From NCBI GenBank assembly GCA_020051815.1, contig JAGVQF010000132.1, positions 1-5,317 of the forward strand: a stretch of DNA of 5,317 nucleotides, written 5' to 3'. The stretch's first letter is position 1, and every line of letters begins with the position of its first letter. The notes under the pieces were generated by a model that saw only the letters and a program-made list of their open reading frames with translations, did no database searches and was not told the origin of the DNA. The stretch is from Candidatus Saganbacteria bacterium. Lineage in GTDB: Bacteria; Margulisbacteria; WOR-1; O2-12-FULL-45-9; XYB2-FULL-48-7. Shown here one piece after another: positions 1 through 3,895 of this stretch. The position numbers were made by a program, and so were the translations under genes.

Positions 1-687
1 ATCATCGGCGGCGGCCGGATCCCGCGCCCGGGGGAGGTTTCTCTCTCGCACTTTGGCGTTCTCTTCCTGGATGAATTCCCGGAGTTTGAGAGGAACGTGC
101 TGGAGGTCCTGCGCCAGCCGCTGGAAGACGGCAAGGTGACGATCTCGCGGGCGCACTCGACGCTGACCTACCCGGCCCAGTTCATGCTGGTGGCGGCCAT
201 GAATCCCTGCCCCTGCGGCAACTACATGGACCCGATTAAACAATGCACCTGTTCGCCGGTCACCGTCCAGCGCTACTGGAGTAAGCTCTCCGGACCACTG
301 CTTGACCGCATCGACCTGCATGTTGAGGTGCCGCGGCTCAAAAAGGAAGAGCTCTCCGGCCAGCCTGACGGCGAGCCCTCGGCCCTGGTCCGCGAGCGGG
401 TGGCGCAGGCCCGCCGGCTTCAGCAGGAGAGGTTTAAAGGAACCGAAACCTATTGCAACGCGCGTATGACGCCAAAACAGATCAAGGAGGCGTGCAAGCT
501 TGAACCCGAAGCGGAGGACCTGCTCAAATCGGCCATCCTGCACCTGCAGTTGAGCGCCCGGGCCTATGACCGGATCTTAAAAGTCTCGCGCACGATCGCC
601 GACCTTGAAGGCGCGGCAAACATCGAAGCGCGGCATATTGCCGAAGCCACACAATATCGAACTCTGGATAGAAAGGGGGGTGAATAA
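1..687 (+). CDS. comM: ComM-family Mg-chelatase-like AAA+ ATPase, C-terminal part (5' end outside window)
   Basis: The frame is open from base 1 and gives 228 residues. Family members run about 500, so the N-terminal domain and Walker A lie upstream. Visible in order: the [15 protein letters not shown] segment, Walker B VLFLDE (window residues 20-25), [14 protein letters not shown], the sensor segment MNPCPCG (67-73) followed by a CTC pair (82-84) that makes a four-cysteine cluster, then [14 protein letters not shown] (about 98-111) with the likely arginine finger. A helical Mg_chelatase_C-type lid (about 120-225, with [21 protein letters not shown]) follows. In known members ComM is a cytoplasmic hexameric helicase that drives branch migration during integration of transforming DNA. 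An internal GTG at 97 is not the start, because the family-conserved sequence continues upstream of it. The gene ends in tandem TAA stops three bases before the next start, so it heads or lies inside an operon with the small genes after it. Identification is firm; the physiological role is by family. Confidence 0.95.
   Translation: MIGGGRIPRPGEVSLSHFGVLFLDEFPEFERNVLEVLRQPLEDGKVTISRAHSTLTYPAQFMLVAAMNPCPCGNYMDPIKQCTCSPVTVQRYWSKLSGPLLDRIDLHVEVPRLKKEELSGQPDGEPSALVRERVAQARRLQQERFKGTETYCNARMTPKQIKEACKLEPEAEDLLKSAILHLQLSARAYDRILKVSRTIADLEGAANIEARHIAEATQYRTLDRKGGE
675..681 (+). promoter_or_regulatory. Shine-Dalgarno of the 43-codon gene
   Basis: A G-rich AGGGGGGTGA-type tract lies inside the last codons of comM, about nine bases before the ATG at 691. 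It supports this short reading frame as a translated gene and implies coupling to comM translation. Confidence 0.6.
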
Positions 688-690
688 TAA

Positions 691-822
691 ATGTATAGAG
701 TGATCTATCAATTGCCCTACAACAGTATTCGTGAGATTTACATGCGCTCGGATGAGCTCAAGGCCTGGTTGCGATGGAATTGGTTAAAAGAGAGGATAAT
801 CAGCTACGAAAAGGTGTTTTAG
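691..822 (+). CDS. Small unrecognised protein, 43 aa
   Basis: The frame runs from ATG at 691 to TAG at 820-822 and gives 43 residues beginning MYRVIYQLPYNSIREIY. I do not recognise a family. The peptide is mildly basic (8 K/R against 5 D/E) and rich in aromatics: four Tyr, three Trp in the stretch AWLRWNWLKE, one Phe. There is no cysteine, signal peptide or convincing membrane helix. The IREIYMRSDELKAWLRWNWLKERI segment could form one amphipathic helix. Support for a real gene is positional: a strong ribosome binding site, a start only three bases after the comM stop, and a stop that overlaps the next gene's ribosome binding site. It is probably co-transcribed with comM and the PUR-like gene. 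Function unknown; a conserved micro-protein is more likely than a chance frame, but homologues would be needed to prove it. Confidence 0.6.
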   Translation: MYRVIYQLPYNSIREIYMRSDELKAWLRWNWLKERIISYEKVF

Positions 823-828
823 GAGGCG
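820..828 (+). promoter_or_regulatory. Shine-Dalgarno that overlaps a stop codon and fixes the start of the 50-codon gene
   Basis: The stop TAG (820-822) of the preceding small gene runs straight into AGGAGG (821-826), seven bases before the ATG at 834. This selects 834 rather than the in-frame upstream ATG at 774, which has no comparable site and would overlap the previous gene. The geometry implies translational coupling. Confidence 0.75.
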
Positions 829-833
829 AGAAA

Positions 834-986
834 ATGAAAATTTGCCGATCAAAGAATTATGATGCTTACCGGGGAATTAGGATATTGGAAAGAATATTGG
901 CCAGCCATAAGGCCGGTCGGGAAAAGAAACTGCTGGCACTCATCGGTTTAATTAATATTGCATCTGGCGGCAGGGGTCGCGGGTAA
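834..986 (+). CDS. Small basic unrecognised protein, 50 aa, Arg/Gly tail
   Basis: The frame from ATG at 834 to TAA at 984-986 gives 50 residues. The protein is strongly basic: 12 K/R against 3 D/E. It begins MKICRSKNYDAYRGIRILERIL, has a KAGREKK basic patch (26-32), a short hydrophobic stretch LLALIGLINIA (33-43) too short to span a membrane, and ends GGRGRG. I do not recognise a family. The charge and the Arg/Gly end suggest nucleic-acid or membrane-surface binding, which is inference only. It sits between another micro-gene (11-base gap) and the PUR-like gene (40-base gap), both with strong ribosome binding sites, so it is read as a member of the comM operon. The start was chosen by the AGGAGG seven bases upstream. 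It could still be the decayed remnant of a longer gene. Confidence 0.6.
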   Translation: MKICRSKNYDAYRGIRILERILASHKAGREKKLLALIGLINIASGGRGRG

Positions 987-1010
987 ATTGACATCAACCA
1001 ATCTAGACAA

Positions 1011-1021
1011 AAAGGAGGTGA
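1011..1021 (+). promoter_or_regulatory. Near-perfect Shine-Dalgarno of the PUR-like gene
   Basis: AAAGGAGGTGA is complementary to the usual 16S rRNA 3' end and ends five bases before the ATG at 1027. It decides the start: the longer frame reaching back to 958 would overlap the previous gene and has no such site. Confidence 0.85.
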
Positions 1022-1026
1022 GAAAG

Positions 1027-1260
1027 ATGGAGAAAAAAGAGAAAGGCAAGAACGAATTGTTCAACCGCATGGTTAAGGCCGGACAAAGGACTTATTTTAT
1101 CTCGGTCAAGGAAGCGAGCAACCAGCACAAGTATGTGACTTTAACCGAAAGCAAGCTGATCGAAAAGGATAAGTTCGAGCGCCACAATATCATGATCTTC
1201 CAGGAGAAGATCGGCGAGTTTGTCGACGCGCTGCAAGGCGCCTGCGCGGCAGCGGCATAA
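1027..1260 (+). CDS. PUR-domain / DUF3276-like nucleic-acid-binding protein, 77 aa
   Basis: The 77-residue product begins with a lysine-rich leader (MEKKEKGKNELF). A compact domain follows that matches my memory of the DUF3276/PurA-like family: a KAGQRTYFISVKEA strand pair, KYVTLTESKL, a charged turn, a HNIMIFQEKIGEFVDAL strand and helix, then an alanine-rich end. The pattern G-(K/Q)-RTYF-x-x-VK, then (Y/V)-(L/V)-T-(I/L)-TESK, then a terminal helix is the PUR repeat layout (beta strands then a helix). Proteins with this domain bind single-stranded DNA or RNA, usually as dimers; the Borrelia relative is an RNA and DNA binder that regulates expression. It would act in the cytoplasm. It is the last gene of the comM operon and is followed by a hairpin terminator. 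The family call rests on remembered consensus without a search; the target nucleic acid is unknown. Confidence 0.8.
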   Translation: MEKKEKGKNELFNRMVKAGQRTYFISVKEASNQHKYVTLTESKLIEKDKFERHNIMIFQEKIGEFVDALQGACAAAA

Positions 1261-1266
1261 TAACGG

Positions 1267-1304
1267 GCGCCTCCCGGGGCTGTCCTGGGAGGCGTTGCCT
1301 TTGT
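1267..1304 (+). terminator. Rho-independent-type terminator of the comM to PUR-like operon
   Basis: A perfect 8-bp stem, CGCCTCCC (1268-1275) with GGGAGGCG (1287-1294), encloses an 11-base loop and is followed by TTGCCTTTGTT. The T-tract is interrupted, so termination may be imperfect. Its place eight bases after the PUR-like stop fits an operon end. Confidence 0.65.
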
Positions 1305-1310
1305 TGGCGC

Positions 1311-1340
1311 AATGACAAAATCCAAATGACAAATAAATCG
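1311..1340 (+). repeat. Left inverted repeat of the S23 cassette
   Basis: These 30 bases are the reverse complement of 1748-1770 with one 7-base insertion (ATGACAA, an additional copy of the word). The first 15 bases (AATGACAAAATCCAA) and last 8 (ATAAATCG) match exactly. Copies of AATGACAAA lie at 1311-1319, 1324-1334 (as AAATGACAAAT) and 1343-1353. Confidence 0.85.
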
Positions 1341-1344
1341 TTAA

Positions 1345-1734
1345 ATGACAAATCAAGAAAATATGATCTACGACATCAAAGAGAGAACATTTAATTTTGC
1401 CGTTCGGGTGGCGAAGCTTGTCTCCCGTCTGCCGGGCAATAGTATGATCATGCAAACATATGGAAGGCAGCTGATCAGGTCAAGCGCCTCGATCGGCGCA
1501 AATGTTGAAGAGGCGGATGGCACGCTTTCAAAAAAGAATTTTATTAGTAAGCTGGCGATCAGCCGAAGGGAAGCGCGTGAATCAAGGTATTGGCCGAGAT
1601 TGATAATTCAGGCCGATTTCTCGGGTGCGTTACAGTGTTCTGAATTGGCTCTTCTGGAAAGAGAAGCCGAAGAATTAATGCTGATCTTGAGTAGTATAAT
1701 TAATAAAGTAAAAGACAAAATCAAGCTCCTTTGA
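1345..1734 (+). CDS. S23 / four-helix-bundle protein (23S rRNA IVS-encoded family)
   Basis: The 129 residues match the S23 four-helix-bundle family in length and signature: YDIKERTFNFAVRVAKLV (about 9-26), RQLIRSSASIGANVEEADG (41-59), SKKNFISKLAISRREARESRYW (62-83), a RLIIQADF helix (85-92), and a leucine-rich last helix (about 99-121). Relatives form pentameric helical bundles and are encoded in 23S rRNA intervening sequences or as orphan genes; their biochemical role is unsettled. The ATG at 1345 falls inside a third copy of the flanking AAATGACAAA repeat, so the first residues (MTNQ) are repeat-derived. The in-frame ATG at 1363 (MIYDIKERTF) also fits the family. Neither has a good ribosome binding site. 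A proline at 84, where I expect leucine in RYW-L-RL, may perturb a helix. No frameshift is visible and the gene looks intact. Confidence 0.9.
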   Translation: MTNQENMIYDIKERTFNFAVRVAKLVSRLPGNSMIMQTYGRQLIRSSASIGANVEEADGTLSKKNFISKLAISRREARESRYWPRLIIQADFSGALQCSELALLEREAEELMLILSSIINKVKDKIKLL

Positions 1735-1747
1735 TTTCAGGATTAAG

Positions 1748-1777
1748 CGATTTATTTGGATTTTGTCATTTGGATTT
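1748..1777 (-). repeat. Right inverted repeat of the S23 cassette
   Basis: Bases 1748-1770 are the reverse complement of the left end except for the 7-base insertion there. A directly repeated TTTGGATTT (1755-1763 and 1769-1777) brackets the inverted word TTTGTCATTT (1762-1771). The sequence begins 13 bases after the S23 stop. Confidence 0.85.
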
Positions 1778-1808
1778 AATAAGGAGATCCGGCTGGAAAT
1801 CGCGGAAG

Positions 1809-1834
1809 ATCGCCTGGGAGGGCGGGGCGGCGAT
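1809..1834 (-). terminator. Possible weak terminator hairpin of the leftward operon
   Basis: Just past the stop of the leftward TonB-like gene, ATCGCC (1809-1814) can pair with GGCGAT (1829-1834) across a 14-base loop. Read leftward it is followed by CTTCC rather than a T-run, so it is at best a weak or Rho-assisted end. The right inverted repeat of the S23 cassette lies 30-60 bases further on and could also act as an end structure. Confidence 0.3.
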
Positions 1835-1837
1835 TAA

Positions 1838-2890
1838 TCAGTAATTGAGGGTTAGTTCGTAGGTCACTTTGGTTTTGAGCCCAAGTTTGCTAAAGTCGAT
1901 CTTGCCGATATAATCCTTGACCTTTTCCAGCAACTTTAGGCCAAGATCGTCGTTTTTTGAAGTATATCCGGCCGAAAGAAATTTCATTTTGCCGTCTGGA
2001 GTAACCCCGATCATAATCCGCAGAGTTATCGAGGGGAACTCGGCCAAGCCCGAGTCCCTAATCAACCTCTTATGAGCGCTAATAAAGAGCGGTTCCCATT
2101 CTAATATTGTCCGGCCGACTTTTTCAAGGTCTGCCGTGTCCTGCTGACCGGGAGCGCTGACCGCCGCCGGCCTGGCATCGGCGGGGGCATGGAAGCGCTG
2201 GCGCGGCAGATCGTCATTGCCCATCTTACGGCCGCTGCCGGCCAGTTGAGCCATGTCGACCTCATTGGTGGTCGTCTTGAGCAGGACGCTTACCGGTATA
2301 TTTGAGACCGACGCCGAATCTGGCGCCGAGTTTGGCGGTTGATCAGTTTGTTTTAAAAGCGCGGCGAGGTCCGTATCGCTGTTGTAGTCGGTCAAATGGG
2401 CACGGCCGAGTTTTTTGACCGTCTCCCGGCCGGTGTCATTGAGCCCGCCGCCAACCTTGATCGCGTCGAGTACGAGGCCGCTCATGCCGGCTGCGGCGGA
2501 GGTTTCCGGCGAGAGGCGTTCCTGCGCCTGGCGCTTGTAAGCGAGAAAATCGAGAATAACGAGCGCTTCTTTGATCTTGCGCGGCGACTCGATGGTGAAG
2601 CCGGGGCCGTTTAGCGGGGTCGCTACTTCTCCCCGGTCAATTTTGCCGAGCAAAACAGTCAGGTCAGTGGCGGCGCCGTAATTGGTCGGCTCTTTCAAAC
2701 CGTGTGCTTTGGCCAGGTCAAGAAAGAGTGTTTTTTCTTCCGGGGAGAGGCCGCCATTGATCGCGTCGAGGGTAATGCCGACCGATTCGCTTTTTTGGGC
2801 GGTGTCGCGGGTGAGGCGGCGCGAAGCTTCCCGGCGATAACCGAGATAATCGAAAATTACCAGGCCTTCACGGATGGCGGCTTCACTCAT
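1838..2890 (-). CDS. Tandem-repeat protein with TonB/AgmX-like C-terminal domain
   Basis: The protein has 350 residues in three parts. Two copies of an unrecognised, mostly helical ~80-residue domain occupy about 5-86 and 105-184: GLVIFDYLGYRREASRRL pairs with ALVILDFLAYKRQAQERL, LDAIN with LDAIK, and TDLTVLLGKID with TDLAALLKQTD. A low-complexity Pro/Ala/Ser linker follows (about 185-250). The C-terminal region (about 253-350) reads HKRLIRDSGLAEFPSITLRIMIGVTPDGKMKFLSAGYTSKNDD, then a helix, then KVTYELTLNY, resembling the TonB_C/AgmX-PglI fold in which G-x-V-x-x-x-(F/I)-x-I-x-P-D-G starts the sheet. Such domains normally sit in the periplasm behind an N-terminal anchor, but this protein has neither signal peptide nor membrane helix. 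It is the last gene of the leftward operon; an AGGAG (2902-2906) lies 11 bases before its ATG. The product is unnamed, and the C-terminal assignment is by pattern only. Confidence 0.8.
   Translation of the reverse strand: MSEAAIREGLVIFDYLGYRREASRRLTRDTAQKSESVGITLDAINGGLSPEEKTLFLDLAKAHGLKEPTNYGAATDLTVLLGKIDRGEVATPLNGPGFTIESPRKIKEALVILDFLAYKRQAQERLSPETSAAAGMSGLVLDAIKVGGGLNDTGRETVKKLGRAHLTDYNSDTDLAALLKQTDQPPNSAPDSASVSNIPVSVLLKTTTNEVDMAQLAGSGRKMGNDDLPRQRFHAPADARPAAVSAPGQQDTADLEKVGRTILEWEPLFISAHKRLIRDSGLAEFPSITLRIMIGVTPDGKMKFLSAGYTSKNDDLGLKLLEKVKDYIGKIDFSKLGLKTKVTYELTLNY
1841..2134 (-). other. TonB_C/AgmX-like C-terminal domain
   Basis: Residues 253-350: a helix (DLEKVGRTILEWEPLFISAHKRLI), strand SITLRIMIGVTPDG, strand KMKFLSAGYTS, helix DLGLKLLEKVKDYIGKIDF and final strand KVTYELTLNY. 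The order and the PDG turn match the AgmX/TonB C-terminal layout; this is a family inference made without a profile search. Confidence 0.5.
2339..2578 (-). repeat. Second copy of the duplicated ~80-residue domain
   Basis: Encodes residues 105-184 of the TonB-like protein. DNA identity with the first copy survives locally at an exact 300-base offset: the 14-mer TTGATCGCGTCGAG (+ strand) stands at 2457-2470 and again at 2757-2770. Confidence 0.75.
2633..2878 (-). repeat. First copy of the duplicated ~80-residue domain
   Basis: Encodes residues 5-86. It is aligned to the second copy by VIFDYLGYRR / VILDFLAYKR and LDAI(N/K) at a period of 100 residues. About 18 residues of Gly/Pro-containing spacer separate the copies. 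Confidence 0.75.
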
Positions 2891-2908
2891 GGGTGATCGG
2901 ACTCCTGA

Positions 2909-3895
2909 TTATTTGCCCAGCAGGTCGTCGGCCTCTTTGTTTTCGTTGCCGGAAGCCGTCGGTTTCTGCCCGGCGGAGGGAGTGGGAGCAGGGACCTCGT
3001 TAGGTTCGATTGTTTGCGGTTCAGAGGCCGGAGCTGAAGTTTTCGTCGGCGTGTTTTTATCAGCCTCGTCGGTGGGTGCCGCCCCTATTGCCTTCGATAG
3101 ATTAGCAACCGCCAGAAAGAGCGTGATCGCTGGACTCTTCAGGCCATTGTCGCTGATCTTAATGACGAGAGATTCGACGTCAATAACTCTGTTTTTCATG
3201 AGTTCCGCCAGCTGGGTCACCGCGGTGTCCACGATTTGCAGTGCGATCGGGTTGTCGGCCGCATCGCCGGCATTCTGGCCGGCGAGCTGGAGCCAAAAGC
3301 TGTCATCTTCATATTTGTTGTCGGCCAGGGCCTTAGCAGCTTCTAAACGAACCGTGGGAGACAAGTCGCTGACCATGGCCCCTTTTTCCAGCGCGACGGC
3401 TTTAAGGAGATCATGCGAATTGGCGGTATTCTCTTTTTTGAAGCTCATAATGCTCGTGAGTTGGACATCATCCGGGTCGGCCGTTTCCAAGTAACCAAGC
3501 CCAAACGAGGAGGCAAGGTCAGACGGTGGCGCGATCGGCGTGCTGGCCGCGGCCGTTTTTCGTTCTGCTTCGATCAGCATGGTTCTTAGCTCCTGGTATT
3601 TAGCCCGGGCTTGGCCGTAAAGCTCTTTTAACGAGGCGCAGCTGGCGGGTGCCTGGTTATCGAGATTTTTTACTGATGCGTGGAGCCCGATAAACTCGTC
3701 GTAACTCTCCCTTATCTTCGGATCGGATTTAATGAGCTCTTTGTGTACGGCCAGTTTCTTTTGGAATTCTGCTATTAGCTCTTTGACGGAAGTGATGGCC
3801 AGTTGAGTATTGTCAGTACTTTCCGAACATTTTTTCTTCGGTTGGGCGGCGGCCGGTGCCTGAGCTACGATTAAGGGAAATAATATGTTGTCCAT
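2909..3895 (-). CDS. Helical HEAT-like protein with Pro-rich tail, function unknown
   Basis: The product has 328 residues and I do not recognise a named family. The N-terminus MDNILFPLIVAQAPAAAQ is hydrophobic and could be a short signal peptide cleaved after APAAA, but it lacks the usual positive residues. Residues about 31-112 are a charged helical, probably coiled-coil segment with two cysteines (23, 86) that could pair if exported. Residues about 140-270 look like alpha-solenoid helices; LSPTVRLEAAKALADNKYEDDSFWLQLA (178-205) has HEAT-like spacing. The tail (272-328) is disordered and rich in Pro, Thr and Glu (EPNEVPAPTPSAGQKP), ending EADDLLGK. Its ATG shares one base with the upstream stop (TAATG), and the nearest GGAGGT lies 12 bases before it, so translation is probably coupled to the barrel gene. 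Eighteen bases separate it from the next gene. The context suggests a periplasmic partner of the barrel protein; this is inference. Confidence 0.75.
   Translation of the reverse strand: MDNILFPLIVAQAPAAAQPKKKCSESTDNTQLAITSVKELIAEFQKKLAVHKELIKSDPKIRESYDEFIGLHASVKNLDNQAPASCASLKELYGQARAKYQELRTMLIEAERKTAAASTPIAPPSDLASSFGLGYLETADPDDVQLTSIMSFKKENTANSHDLLKAVALEKGAMVSDLSPTVRLEAAKALADNKYEDDSFWLQLAGQNAGDAADNPIALQIVDTAVTQLAELMKNRVIDVESLVIKISDNGLKSPAITLFLAVANLSKAIGAAPTDEADKNTPTKTSAPASEPQTIEPNEVPAPTPSAGQKPTASGNENKEADDLLGK

Larger units (their letters stand above)
1311..1777. mobile_element. Inverted-repeat-bounded S23/IVS-type cassette (putative mini mobile element)
   Basis: About 467 bases contain only an S23-family gene between long inverted repeats (left 1311-1340, right 1748-1777). 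Both ends are built from an AAATGACAAA word and its TCCAAAT linkers. The unit is visibly more AT-rich than the coding regions on either side and lies exactly between two convergent operons, directly after a terminator. Known S23-family genes also occur inside intervening sequences of 23S rRNA, whose ends pair into a stem; this copy is outside any rRNA gene. No transposase is present and I see no clear target-site duplication, so mobility is inferred from architecture. Confidence 0.5.

Noticed and set aside
774..833. Upstream ATG extending the 50-codon gene to 70 codons
   Set aside because: It would overlap the previous gene by 49 bases and has no ribosome binding site, whereas the ATG at 834 has AGGAGG seven bases upstream.
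988..1016. TTGACA at 988-993 as a promoter for the PUR-like gene
   Set aside because: At 17 bases spacing the sequence is AAAGGA, with no -10 resemblance.
1092..1455. Two leftward frames of 77 and 104 codons across the PUR-like gene and terminator
   Set aside because: They run through the operon terminator and the S23 left repeat, are antisense to genes with firm family support, and have no ribosome binding sites.
1695..1700. TATAAT inside the 3' end of the S23 gene
   Set aside because: There is no -35 at proper spacing and no gene downstream on the + strand within the window; AT-rich chance match.
1284..1824. CCTGGGAGG at 1284-1292 and 1813-1821 as target-site duplication of the S23 cassette
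   Set aside because: The left copy is part of the terminator stem, the copies lie 18 and 35 bases outside the repeat ends, and short GC-rich words recur by chance; suggestive only.
2874..3494. 206-codon frame on the + strand
   Set aside because: Antisense to the HEAT-like gene and the end of the TonB-like gene; Ser/Ala-rich low-complexity translation, no ribosome binding site, no recognisable domain.
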